A stretch of 64,000 bases of DNA from Mansonella perstans (taxonomy: Eukaryota > Nematoda > Chromadorea > Rhabditida > Onchocercidae), in assembly GCA_037074765.1 (NCBI GenBank), contig JBAMDO010000179.1, positions 55,846-119,845 on the forward strand, in the 5' to 3' direction. Positions 40,901 through 50,213 of this stretch are shown piece after piece. The notes under the pieces are model-generated. The model saw only the letters and a program-made list of their open reading frames with translations. It did no database searches and was not told the origin of the DNA. The first letter of the stretch is position 1. Each line of letters begins with the position of its first letter. The translations under genes were made by a program, and so were the position numbers.

Positions 40901-43900
40901 TTCTCTCATCATTTGCATTATTATTACAGGTATCATTTTTGAATTCAATTGCATAAAAATTCAATTTACAGCCTACGGACCGGTTATTTCATTCTCGATT
41001 GCCGATTGTAAAACTGATGCAATAATTTTTTTTTTTTTTTTTTTGTTCTGCTTAGTAAATGTCCTCAAAATCTGTTCTGTTGCCTTGAAAAATGATTGAT
41101 CGATGATCTCTCATTAAAGGAAATCTGTTTTGCTGCCTTCTGAAAAAGGCCGGGTTACCGATTTTCGGTGAATTTTTTTTGAACAAATTTAATTTATTCA
41201 AATGGAACGGAAATTTTTTTAGAAAAAATCAATTGTTAACAGATATGACTAACAGTTGTTTTTCTCAATTCCCAATTTCTATCTGTAAGCTACAAGACGA
41301 TCAAGCATTACTATTTAACCGAACCGTAATACGTAATATCAGTGACCAATATAATAATAATATTGTCGTTGCTGCTATCAATTGAAATGTGACAAGAACA
41401 ATTAATGAAGATAATGATAATGAGCAGTAAATTTGATATTGAATATATGAAAAATGATGATAACGATGTTGATAACGAATCAATGATTTGCTGACAATAA
41501 TAAAATCAGAATGGAGAAAAATTGAATGATATGATCGTAAAGATGGAAATAATTATAAAATAAATGTTTGGTGCATTATTATTGACAATATTTTGTATTG
41601 TGAGGATTTTAATTATTTCAACAAATACTGTCCGATAAAATTTATAAAAGTAATTAAAAAATTTTTACTAAATTGAATTGAAATTTGCAAAATGTATAGT
41701 TCATACCTCTGGAGAGTTCAATCTTTATTTCTAAACACTATAAAGAGAAACAATCATTGGAAGGAATCTATTAATTATTGTAATGTTATGATGCTGCAAT
41801 ATTTTATTATCATGAATCGGAAAATTAATTATCAGTTGAGAGTATAATTATCAAATGAATTAAATTAGATAAGAATGGATAAAAAATTGTTTAAAAAAGT
41901 CAGATTAAATTTCCAATAAAAACATATCTTTTGTAATGTATGCTAATGTATGCTAAGTAAATGACCTTTAAAATTTAGTAAAAATAAAAACATTGAAGAA
42001 TAGCAGAAATGAAAAGAAAGTGCAGTATTAGGTGAAGTGAAATATGAAATGAGGCAAGAAAACTTCAAAAGGTTGCCGATACCATATTATATAACATATT
42101 TGACATTTTCTCACACGTAAGACAAAAATACCATATCCGAAAGGTAATTAGCTAATAGAAAAAATTAAGTATAGGATAGATCTGAACTAAGTAGATTATA
42201 AAAATGAACAGATTAACGGATCACGAAATGAACTGGATCAATTTTAGGGGACAGTTTTTTCTTTTTTTTTTAATAATCATTATTAAATAAAATATTCATT
42301 CTGAAAATCTGAAAAGTAAAATTTTAAAAGCCTCACTCTTCATTTCTTGCTTTTATCGTTATATTTCCACTAGATCAAATAATCTTCAAATCATTTAAAG
42401 GAAGGAGACAGAAAGAATGAAGTATGGAAAATTTTTGTTCTCCTGCGAATTTAGATAATGACTATTGGAAATATTGCTAGGAGAGATACTACACTATTAC
42501 TTTGAAGTTCAAATTATATTTCAAAAATTACAAGTTTTAGTAAAATTTTCTCCCTGTCATTCTAAAAGAAAAAAAAAAATCATTCAATTGATTATATTTG
42601 TGCTAATTGTTTGATCCCAGTTTTTAATTTTGTGTTATTTGTTTGATTCATAGTTTTTGATCTAATAATGAAAAATTAGGTAGAGGAAGGAAAGTTAAAT
42701 TCATTATGATAGGTGGCAGGAAGGAAAATTGAATCCGTTATGAATTTTCTGATTCATTCATTCCTATCACTCATCCATTTATCAGCAGTGTAGAAAAAAA
42801 AAAAAAAAAAAAATTGTTTCATGATAATAAGAAAAGAAGAAAAAATGAAAAATTAAATTATTGGATTGGGACAGCTGACAAAATTAAACAAATGTTTTGC
42901 TTTTCAATTTTTCCTTTCTGTTTTTTTTTTTTTTTTTTTTTTTTTGTTTACAAAGAAAAAGAGGGAAAAGAAAGAGAGGTAAAAAAGAAAAAGAGATTTT
43001 TATTGATATACTTTCAAAATATGCAAAAATATCCGATTTTTCTAGGAAAAATAAATCCGGCTTTAAGCAATCATTTTAGAGATCTGATATATATATATAA
43101 TATCGAAATTACGGTATCATAAAGTTAAGTTTAATTCAAGGAAAATGGTTCAATCTAAAAGAATGTATTGTGTATCGGAGGGTTTTGTTGTAATCTGTTT
43201 TGTACTCATTGTTATATACCATTTCCGGTATAGCATACTAGTATTGCTGCTATATCCGGTATGAATGAAATTATCTTGCTATTACTACGATACCTACCAT
43301 ATTGTGAAATGCTTCATGTTACATAAAAAATTCAATCATATGAGAGAGCAAGTATACTGAATCGATCCTACCCACTACCATAACGATCCGATACTGTCAA
43401 CAAATCAACGTATGTCATTTCTGTCTCAATTTTATTTGCACTTATGTGCAAAATATTTTTTTGTATGTGTATGTGTTCATATGTATATGTATGTATTACA
43501 TGTGTGTGTTTATACGTGTATGTGTATGTATGTGTGTATGTGTTTATATATGTATGTATGTATGTATGTGTGTGCTTGTTGTACACATTTATGTCGAGCA
43601 ATTATGAGATCTCATGATCATCTATATATCTCTTCACCATCTATATTCTATTTTATGAAAGTATACGGTAATTTATGCTATTTCTATCTCTATTTCAAAT
43701 TTTTAAGCCAAAATATTGTTATTCAATTGGATAAGATCTTATCATTTGTGATAAATAAATCATAATGTGTAAATGATACTATTATATCATGGTTTATATA
43801 TTAATAGGAACATGGAAACTTTTCAACTTCTATTTATGACATTAAATTGATTATTTAAAAAAAATAAATTATTAACTTGGAATCATATATTTTGATAATT

Positions 43901-46900
43901 TAAATTAAATATATTCTTTTTGAAAAATTAATAAATCATACTAGTGTATTTTTAACTCATCAGCATAATGTAAATTTACTTCTGCGACAATTTTTGTTGC
44001 ACAATTTCATTTCAAAACCCACTTAAATTATTCAACTATGCTATTGCAAAATTTTTGTCTTCTTCTTAAAAGCAAATAGTTTAAAAAAAAAAAAATTCCA
44101 AAACTTATGAGAAATAATTCTATTGTTCAATGTGAAGTTTTCAAGTAAAGTTGAACAAAGGATTTTTGATTTGATTTGGGAAAAAAAAAGTTATATTTTT
44201 GCAAAAATGACTTTTGACAGTAGGGTGATGGTGTAAATGATAAATTAATTTTACGATAAATTAATTTTTACGAGAACCCTACTCTTCTAGATCCTATTAC
44301 ATGAATTTTTCTCGTCCGAAAAAAGTTCTTTGCTAAACTTTGATCTCTCAAATCCCGTATTTCGTCCCGGTTAATTTCATTTTGCCCTCCTCCTCCTACT
44401 ACTCCTCCTCCTCCATTTCTCTTTTTTTTTCGTCGCATTTTATTTTTTTTCTTTTCCAATTTCTTGTATTTATTATTTGTTTCTTTATTATTTCATTTAT
44501 ACTAGGGCCAAAAATGCTTTTTTTTTTTGACTCTTAAAAATGAAAAATTAATCTTTTAGTTTACAGCATGAAAATGTGTGTGTGAAAGAATTGCTGTAAT
44601 CTGAAACAGAGAAAAAAAAGAAAGTAAATAAATAAGGCAGCACAAGCAGTATTATTGTTTATATTTCATTGAAAAGTAAACATAAGACAATTTCAAGTTA
44701 ATTTCTATAAGGAATGAAAAAAAAGATCGTAATCAGAAATGATAATTAACTAAGGGATGCAAAAAAGTATCACTTCCCAAATTGCACACTAATGTCATTC
44801 AGGAAACTATGAAGAACGTAGTGGCATTAACATCTTTTATCTTCATTTAAGTTTGCATGCTTTTCTCTATCTCAACCGGAAACAATATTGAACATCTTTT
44901 TTTTTATTCCTTTCTAGCATATAACATATCTAAAAAGCAGTACACATGAAAATGAGCCAGAAAAAGCAAAGGCAAATTTCCTTCCTGTCAAAAAAAAAAA
45001 CGAGAAAGAATTCCATCGCTTTTATACAAATATTTTTAATTGCATAAATTTTCGTTAATTTAAAAAATTAAATAAAAATAAAATTTATACATAAAAAAAA
45101 AAGACAGAAAAGGAAAATTTATCTGTTTGTTAAAACAAAAAAACAAAATATTTTCAATTTTTTTCCTTCCTTTCTTTAAAGCTTATTCTATCTAGCGCTA
45201 AATGCAACTTCTTCATCCCATCTATGTTCTTTTTCCTATTCAACTTCTTCCGGTGCTACCGTATATTTAAAAAAGTGAAAAAAAAAAGCTTTTCCCCTGA
45301 TAGTTTTTATTGAGAGCAAAAAAAAAAAAAAAAACAAATGCAAAATAAAAAAAGTTAGCATACTGCAAATGTTTACACTGAAGGCAAAAAAAAAATACAA
45401 TGAGATTTAGATGACAGATGATACATATAAGTTATGAATATCAAAAAAGTTTTAAAGAAGTTAAAGTGGTCAGTTATTTAGAGTAAATTATTAGGCAGCA
45501 TAACTTTTTTCCCTAAAATTTTACGACATAAAATCGTGATTTAATTTTATGCCAAAATTTTTATTATAATTAATTCATTGAGTAAAACTATTATTTAACA
45601 GTAATGAGAAAAAGAAATCTTTTCTGAAAATTCTTCTTTTTATGGGTTTTTTTTTGCTCAAAATTTCTGCATATTTCAAGACGTTGTCATCATTTATTGC
45701 GGAACAAATGTCATAGGTTCATCATGTTACTTTATGCTCAACCAATAAAGTAACAAGTTTTTTGAAGGCGAAAATTTGATCAAAACTTGTTGGATGAAAT
45801 TTTCATTTTCAAGATATATATATCAAAACTTTTTATTGCTTTGTCATACTTTTTCTCATCATATCACATATTTCTTCGTCACCTCTTTCTCTTTCTCTCT
45901 CCCTCTCTCCCTCCCTCTCTTCCTCTCCCTCTTTATTCCTCATTCTTTTTCTCTTTCTATCACCTTCTTATGGGAAAAAAAAGATTTTGAAATAATTGAA
46001 ATACGACTGAATCAAGTAAAATCGAAAAAAAAAAAGAATTAAACTCAAGTAAAATTGAACTGAACCTGGTTTCATTTAATTCGTAAATTTCAATAATAAA
46101 AAAAAATTCAAAAAAATTTAAATTCTTAAAAATTCATTTGATTTTTCTAATAAATCATAAAATTTAATATTCCTTAGGTGTAAAAATTTGATGTCACTGC
46201 ATATATATCCAATAAATCTTAAATTTTTTTTATAAAAATTCAACGAACAATATGCTACATTTAATTTCAAATACGAATTTGAACAAAATTACTTTGAAAT
46301 GAAATGCTTGTAATGGAACTGCAAGCATTGAAACTATAGCATACAAATGCAATGATACAATCAACTGCTAATTATAATGACAAATAAATCATTCAATGGA
46401 AATTACTCGCCAAGGTAGAAAAGCTTCTCATATTTCGGAAGAAATATTCTTTCTCACCGATCTGTGTGCCATTTTAATAAATGAAAATTTTCAATTATGA
46501 AAGAAAGAAAAAAAAAAGCAATTTTCAAAATTATTCTTTAAAATGCTGCACAAATTGTAAAATATTAAAAATAAATATTTAAATTGGAGAAAGAAAATTA
46601 ACTTTGTGAAAAATTTTTTTTTTTTTTACAAAATTCGCAACATTGTTTTTTGTAAAAAAAAAAAAAACAAAAAACAAAAGAGAGAGAGAGGGAGAAAATG
46701 AGAGAATGGAAAAAGCGCAATGGCGCAAAAAGTAATGCAATGAAGAAAAGAAATGAACAAATTTCTATCTCATAAAATATCTAAGCTCGTTTAAAATTAT
46801 TTGCAAAACAAAATAATTTATGTCATGTAATTCCACTATCAAAACATAAAAATATATATTATTGCACTGATTGGTTACTGATAACGAAAGAAAACCGGTT

Positions 46901-48043
46901 ATTAGTATTTGCCTATTTATTTGCATTATATTAGTTGCTGCATGTGTGTGTATGGATGTATAATGTGAATGCATGTGTGTGTGTGTGTATGTGTGTGTAT
47001 GTGTGTGTGTATGTGTGTGTGTATGTGTGTGTGTATGTGTGTGTATATGTGTGTGCATGTGTGTGTGTGTATGTGTGTATGTGTGTGTGTATGTGTGTGT
47101 GTGTTTGTATGTGTGTGTCTGTGTGTATGTGTCACCAAGTTTGTCACTTTTTCATTTTCTATCTCAACCATCAATATTTTAAAATATTTACAATAAACAT
47201 TAAATAAATGAGTAAAACTATCTAAACTCCATATCTATCAATTTTTAGTTTATATCGATGAATTATTGGTGAAAAAAGTGCTTATCGTTTGGCATCATTT
47301 TATATATTGTGTATAAAATATGCAAATTGCTTAAGGGGCATATCAATTAAAATATTTTTGATTGCACTTTACGATGGCATTATTTTGATTGATTGAAAAA
47401 TGTGGACAGATGTAATTTTAATAACATTTAAAATTGAAAAGATTTATTGAATTTGAATTTATATGGAATGAAATAAAAAGTTTAACGTTAAATGACATAA
47501 TTTTTAAATAACAAAAAAATTTTTGGGAAATTTTTAATTTATTAATTCATCTATCATGGTAAATTTATTTATGTATTAAAATTTAACTTTTGTAGAATTA
47601 ATTTCCAATAAAGGTAAAGGTAAGAATTCTAATTTTTAATTATCCCAAGTTAATTTTTGATAAGTTGTCTTTTCGACAATATTGACCTAAAAGATACATA
47701 TTGAAAGTGTATTGTCATCGATAGATGATGATATTTTGGCGTAATTCCCAAAAAAAAAAGAGAAAAAACTGCGAAAAAAAAAATACAGCAATCTGAAATT
47801 GAAATTTTTTTTTTAAAAAAAAGAAAAAACACTGAAATTTCTAATTTAAAAAAAGAACAATACTGGTACAAGTCATGTATTAATATTGAAATGAACTATT
47901 TACCTATACTAATTTTTGCAGTATTAAAAATACTTACCATTAGTAGCGGTGAAATCGGTGTTGAGGTCAGATTCGTGAGAAAGACGTTGCGGTTTTGCTT
48001 GTTTCCGTCGTGATGATACGGAACCAGATGATGTAGAAGACAT
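15359..48043 (-). CDS. sem-4: Spalt-like (SALL / SEM-4) zinc-finger transcription factor, 14 exons, 1159 aa
   Basis: Nuclear DNA-binding regulator of cell fate; the C. elegans family member is SEM-4 and the vertebrate ones are SALL1-4. Minus-strand exons in coding order: 47938-48043 (open to 48190), 25293-25405, 24783-24935, 23663-23830, 21341-21448, 19372-19813, 18986-19276, 18509-18731, 18031-18138, 17648-17856, 17186-17516, 16608-16892, 16052-16449, 15359-15903. All introns are GT-AG and phases close at 3480 nt. Domains seen in order: NuRD-recruiting [12 protein letters not shown]2HC finger (47-67); Gln-rich [18 protein letters not shown]; a diverged finger pair; [20 protein letters not shown] pair plus third finger [16 protein letters not shown]; a degenerate pair; final pair ending in [15 protein letters not shown]; one C-terminal finger. 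The HMW..P.RRGRR ending and the DPNQC..CRRVLSC block are diagnostic of spalt proteins. Low-complexity Gln, Asp/Glu and Ala tracts separate the finger groups. The start codon is the least certain part. Confidence 0.95.
15859..15990. repeat. 65-bp tandem duplication across the exon 14 acceptor
   Basis: Unit A 15859-15923 spans the first part of exon 14 and its acceptor; unit B 15924-15988 repeats it with 9 differences in 65 positions by eye. Unit B has its own GATTTCAG acceptor and encodes [14 protein letters not shown], then an in-frame TGA. See findings. Confidence 0.92.
16052..16449 (-). CDS. sem-4: sem-4 exon 13: polyQ tract and first finger of last pair
   Basis: 132 codons: MDACENQHD acidic start, a run of about 17 Gln encoded by mixed CAA/CAG codons, a Glu/Gln stretch, a Pro/Ser-rich linker, and finger [26 protein letters not shown], matching the spalt sequence nearly residue for residue. 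Donor G|GTGGGT joins exon 14 in phase. Confidence 0.94.
16608..16892 (-). CDS. sem-4: sem-4 exon 12: finger plus acidic tract
   Basis: Encodes [31 protein letters not shown], the second finger of the third pair (Cys replaces the core Phe), followed by a long Asp run and a Glu run (about 40 acidic residues). Joining exon 11 ATGAG|GTCACA to this acceptor recreates the finger-finger linker [13 protein letters not shown]. Preferred donor CA|GTATGT. Confidence 0.88.
16943..17010 (-). CDS. Possible optional cassette exon of sem-4
   Basis: A 68-nt segment with a TTAG acceptor and AA|GTAATT donor, open in one frame only ([12 protein letters not shown]...LLKGW). It cannot follow the preferred exon 11 donor without an immediate stop. 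It fits in frame if exon 11 ends at the alternative donor TCG|GTAATA (17254) and then joins exon 12. No transcript evidence; it may be plain intron. Confidence 0.25.
17186..17516 (-). CDS. sem-4: sem-4 exon 11: linker and degenerate finger
   Basis: 109 codons: [20 protein letters not shown] (contains IKSE, a SUMO-type site), a Thr/Ser/Pro linker, then [22 protein letters not shown] completed in exon 12. Aligned to the spalt finger C-x2-C-x3-F, the second zinc-ligand Cys is Arg (CGT). Confidence 0.85.
17648..17856 (-). CDS. sem-4: sem-4 exon 10: linker
   Basis: 69 codons of low-complexity linker, [18 protein letters not shown] followed by [18 protein letters not shown]. This proline- and phenylalanine-rich spacer resembles the PPF.FG-type segments between spalt finger groups. 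Splice phases match both neighbours (acceptor TTCTTCAG, donor GAAG|GTAAAG). Confidence 0.85.
18031..18138 (-). CDS. sem-4: sem-4 exon 9: linker
   Basis: 35 codons ([18 protein letters not shown] and following [18 protein letters not shown]) with no domain. Supported by being open in the only phase compatible with exons 8 and 10 and by acceptor TTATAG and donor GG|GTTATT. Confidence 0.75.
18509..18731 (-). CDS. sem-4: sem-4 exon 8: second and third fingers of central triplet
   Basis: (G)[18 protein letters not shown] followed by [16 protein letters not shown], then an Ala run and [20 protein letters not shown]. The pair-plus-third-finger arrangement matches the SALL ZF cluster that binds AT-rich DNA in vertebrate SALL proteins less closely than the last pair, but the sequence order is spalt-specific. 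Confidence 0.93.
18986..19276 (-). CDS. sem-4: sem-4 exon 7: first finger of central triplet
   Basis: [20 protein letters not shown], then [20 protein letters not shown] and [28 protein letters not shown]. Both the WE.L.EVS segment and the DPNQC finger are diagnostic for spalt. Of two nearby acceptors, TTTTGCAG|TTATCAGG (19276) is required by phase; the AG seven bases later breaks the frame. Confidence 0.94.
19372..19813 (-). CDS. sem-4: sem-4 exon 6: end of diverged finger pair and polyQ linker
   Basis: [20 protein letters not shown] completes the finger begun in exon 5. A Thr/Ala-rich linker follows, then [11 protein letters not shown], a run of about 13 Gln, and FLPMPVPQQ. Donor CAAT|GTAAAC. 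The DLS motif resembles short corepressor-type motifs (PIDLSKK in exon 3 is a second one), but binding is not shown. Confidence 0.9.
19814..21340. other. sem-4 intron 5 with CA and ATA/ATG repeats
   Basis: No coding support. It contains ACAC/ACAT tracts at 20927-20962 and 21155-21220 and an AAT/ATG-rich low-complexity block at 21000-21120. The long ORFs over it are translations of these repeats. Confidence 0.7.
21341..21448 (-). CDS. sem-4: sem-4 exon 5: diverged first finger pair
   Basis: 36 codons: [20 protein letters not shown] then [16 protein letters not shown]. With the end of exon 4 (CVAERCPQ) it forms a finger C-x4-C-x3-F-x5-L-x2-H-x4-H. The second finger has C-x2-C but no clear HxxxH pair (REHRC), so it is degenerate. 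Acceptor TTCTTAG, donor CAG|GTGTGT. Confidence 0.88.
21449..23662. other. sem-4 intron 4, no gene seen
   Basis: AT-rich 2.2-kb intron. Short ATTG-type repeats lie near 22075-22120. The ORF at 23000-23185 has no recognisable content. Confidence 0.6.
23663..23830 (-). CDS. sem-4: sem-4 exon 4: Gln-rich segment end, Ser-rich linker
   Basis: [20 protein letters not shown], a Ser/Asp-rich stretch, and [12 protein letters not shown], the cysteines of the next finger. With exon 3 it forms [18 protein letters not shown], equivalent to the conserved glutamine-rich segment used for dimerisation in SALL proteins. Confidence 0.9.
23831..24782. other. sem-4 intron 3 with a GC-richer island
   Basis: Mostly AT-rich, but 24420-24545 is markedly less so (GACGGGGACTTGGGGACAAG) with several GG- and AC-rich strings. 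A 108-codon open frame on the minus strand covers it, but no good acceptor was seen. Confidence 0.6.
24783..24935 (-). CDS. sem-4: sem-4 exon 3: linker with PIDLSKK motif
   Basis: 51 codons: [34 protein letters not shown], and [12 protein letters not shown] at the 3' end. P-x-DLS-type motifs recruit the CtBP corepressor in many zinc-finger factors, so the PIDLSKK here is a candidate site (inference). Phase 0 on both sides. Confidence 0.88.
25293..25405 (-). CDS. sem-4: sem-4 exon 2: N-terminal C2HC finger
   Basis: Encodes [24 protein letters not shown], i.e. C-x2-C ... H-x3-C, the spalt N-terminal C2HC finger (SALL1: CEKCCAEFF...EHKKNC). Phase 1 acceptor TTTCAG|GACACT joins the far-upstream exon 1 donor AATG|GTAAGT as GGA. 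Confidence 0.94.
28890..28926. repeat. TA dinucleotide repeat
   Basis: Uninterrupted alternating TA ending in CATATATTT. Confidence 0.9.
29755..29892. repeat. TTTA/TTAC tetranucleotide-rich tract
   Basis: Degenerate tandem TTTA, TTCA and TTAC units over about 140 bp. The ORF across it encodes only the resulting low-complexity peptide. Confidence 0.85.
32891..32966. repeat. CT/T polypyrimidine tract
   Basis: (CT)n passing into long T runs. First of several polypurine-polypyrimidine blocks between 32.9 and 34.0 kb. Confidence 0.88.
33230..33270. repeat. GA repeat
   Basis: (GAGA)n purine tract on the plus strand, complementary in type to the neighbouring CT tracts. Confidence 0.88.
33466..33570. 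repeat. CA/ACAT microsatellite
   Basis: Long tandem ACAC with interspersed ACAT units. Confidence 0.95.
33764..33815. repeat. CT repeat
   Basis: (CT)n tract with minor interruptions. Confidence 0.9.
33918..33958. repeat. CT repeat
   Basis: (CT)n tract, third polypyrimidine block in this kilobase. Confidence 0.9.
34547..34636. repeat. ATT trinucleotide repeat
   Basis: Tandem ATT with occasional ATC/ACT/GTT variants. Confidence 0.88.
43454..43574. repeat. TG/TATG microsatellite
   Basis: Degenerate TGTG and TATG units ending in a clean GTAT run. Confidence 0.9.
45885..45960. repeat. CT-rich tract
   Basis: Pyrimidine-only CTCT/CCCT sequence of about 75 bp. Confidence 0.85.
46943..47133. repeat. 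TG/TATG microsatellite
   Basis: Longest dinucleotide array in the window: TGTG with regularly spaced TATG units. Cys/Val and His/Thr reading frames across it are artefacts. Confidence 0.95.
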
Positions 48044-48190
48044 AGTATAATTGATGTTGCTGCTAGTGTTGCTATCAATGATAGTGATGATGATATTGTT
48101 TCCGGGATCCGGCACTCCAAACTGTTCATCAGATTCCGGCAATGCAATCACTTTCTTTACTTTCCTTTTTTTTTTTACCGGTTTACTCAC
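47938..48190 (-). CDS. sem-4: sem-4 exon 1: NuRD-recruitment motif and 5' open frame
   Basis: The frame is open from 48190 and contains ATG at 48043-48041 giving [29 protein letters not shown] is the NuRD-binding peptide that opens vertebrate SALL proteins. Upstream in the same frame are a basic VKKKRKVKKV cluster resembling an SV40-type nuclear signal and ALPESDEQFGVPDPGNN, followed (still upstream of the ATG) by an Ile/Asn/Ser stretch. A CTATTAG precedes the open stretch, so coding may continue from a 5' exon. Donor AATG|GTAAGT is strong. Confidence 0.85.
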
Positions 48191-48605
48191 TAATAGATGT
48201 TATACTGATTCCTATTTAAATTTTGTCCGATTCTGCCACCAAAATTATGCATGAACAAAAATAATGGCTGTAGATTTTGCTCAGTTTGATTTGTATTATA
48301 GATTGTCCTTATGCACTACCTGAAATGATGAAAATTGAAATTTAATTAAAATGTGAACTTATTTGAGAAGCTTTTAAACACGCAATTGAAATTACGGATA
48401 ACAACAATTCATTACCAAAATAATAAAGTAATAATAAAGTATAGGAAAGGAAAAGAAATTCGCATTAGTGTGAAAGTTAAAAACATGGGGATGAAGCAAC
48501 ATTTCATAAACATTTTCAAACTATGATGAACGGGATTGACTGATGATGACATTTATCATTATTTCCTAACTTCTTCTTCTCCTCCTGTTTCAACCTTATC
48601 TTCAC

Positions 48606-48714
48606 CCTTTCTTTCGCCTTTTCTCACTCCTCGGTTTAGCGGTCGTGAAGTAAAGCGAAACACTTGGGAGAAATGGACTAGAAGATGCAGGCAAAAATTT
48701 TCAAAACTCCTCAT
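48606..48714 (-). CDS. Possible upstream coding exon of sem-4
   Basis: ATG at 48714-48712 opens 36 codons (MRSFENFCLHLL... GVRKGERK) ending at a good donor AAGG|GTGAAG in phase 1. Joined to the CTATTAG acceptor at about 48191 it continues in frame as GERKVSKPVKKKRKVKKV. Composition is less AT-rich than its surroundings. No homology supports it, so this is a candidate only. Confidence 0.25.
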
Positions 48715-48846
48715 CACACCATTACCTTCAACAACACTTAACTAATGAGCTATGTTGCATGATCGAATGGTGTCCGCTAAGGTAGCACTCTCATCAGTTA
48801 ATAACATAGCCATCAATATCATCATTTCACATCATCAACATATCAT

Positions 48847-48930
48847 GATCATCATCATCATCATCACCATCAATACAATAATCATCACCATCATTACCAT
48901 CGTTGCCATCATCACCATCAATAACATCAA
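48847..48930. repeat. ATC/ACC trinucleotide-rich tract
   Basis: Repeated ATCATC and ACCATC units. Confidence 0.8.
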
Positions 48931-50148
48931 TTGTTATACTTACTTTTTTTTTGAAATAAAAAAAAATTTTTTTTTCGAAATGGCTTTCGAAATCTTAATT
49001 GCAAAAGTCTATGAAACATCTTATGATCGGTTGAATTTACCGCCTGTCCAAATATTAGTTTAATATGACAGTATGAATCATAATTGACAAATCATAATTT
49101 AATTAACGATTACATGATGAATTTCATTTTTCTTTTTTCACAACTTCAAAATATTTTAATTGAAAAATTTACTTCAACTTTTCCCATTTTTCAAGATAAC
49201 GGCAAACTTCTATCGTGCCTAATTGTTCTTCAAAAATAACATTTGTGGAAATGGACAGCTATCGCTATGGAATATTAATTTTTCGAAAATATAATAATGC
49301 GTCAAGAATATTCAGCAGCCATAAGTTTCCATTATTTCAAAATTTCGCAAATTTTTCATTATTTGATGAAAGAATAAAAAGTTTATGTCATTTCTAACTT
49401 TCTGAATTAAATTGAAAAAAAAAAATTTATTTGAATATTTCGGCTCCTTTCATTTGTGAAAGATTGGAGGAGACAAACAAAAAAAAAAAAAGTGAACAAA
49501 CGAATAAATGTCACAATAGATGAAGAAAGTTAATTGGCTGACAAGCCAGTAATGACTCATATATCTTAATAAGTAAGTAAGTCAAACTTACTACGTTATT
49601 AAATTCTTTTAACTCATGATTCAATCAAATATTTTGTTTCTTTAACTTAATGCTTTCTCAAAAAAAAAGAAAAGACTCGCCGAACATTTCAATGCTACTC
49701 TTCATTTGTAACATTGTTGAAAGAATAAAAACAAACAAAATGAAATTAATTAAATATCAGAATTGCAATATTCCACAAAAACTTTCTTTCACTTTCTTTA
49801 ATTAATGTAAAGTTAATTACATATTAGAAATGAAATATTCCATTCATACTTTCTTTTCCTTTCTTTAATTAATAAATATATTAGCAAAAAAGCAAAGAAA
49901 TTATTTCATAAACAAATCTGAAAATAATTTCAAATTAATTTAAATAAATTCATTGTGAAAATTTATGAATAAAATTGAAAAGACAAATAAATAAACACAA
50001 ATTAAAATATTCAAATAACATTGCGTCTTCTCTCTTTACCATTTTATTTTTGGTAAAATAAAAGATTAAATAGGTTTTTTCTCTTTTTTTTTGTCTGATT
50101 ATCTTAGCAATGTATCTAATATATCAAACATATTTATGCGTAAAAATG

Positions 50149-50213
50149 AAAAGAGAGAGAGAGAGAGGGAAAGCAAGAGAGAGAGACAGGAAGCAAGAGA
50201 GAGAGAGAGAGAA
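50149..50213. repeat. GA repeat
   Basis: (GA)n with AGGAAGC interruptions. Confidence 0.9.

Larger units (their letters stand above)
25406..47937. other. sem-4 intron 1, about 22.5 kb
   Basis: Bounded by donor AATG|GTAAGT at 47937 and acceptor CTTTCAG at 25406; the two flanking exons join in phase into a spalt N-terminus. The intron holds only AT-rich sequence and the simple repeats listed separately. No nested gene on either strand could be supported. It is the natural place for regulatory elements, but none can be identified by eye. Confidence 0.8.

Noticed and set aside
46926..47207. Several ORFs of Cys/Val or His/Thr repeats
   Set aside because: They are the reading frames of a TG/CA microsatellite. 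The same applies to ORFs over 33335-33665 and 43368-43765.
47896..48147. Minus-strand ORF starting MHCRNLMNSL
   Set aside because: Overlaps sem-4 exon 1 in another frame; the SRRKQAKPQ frame is the conserved one.
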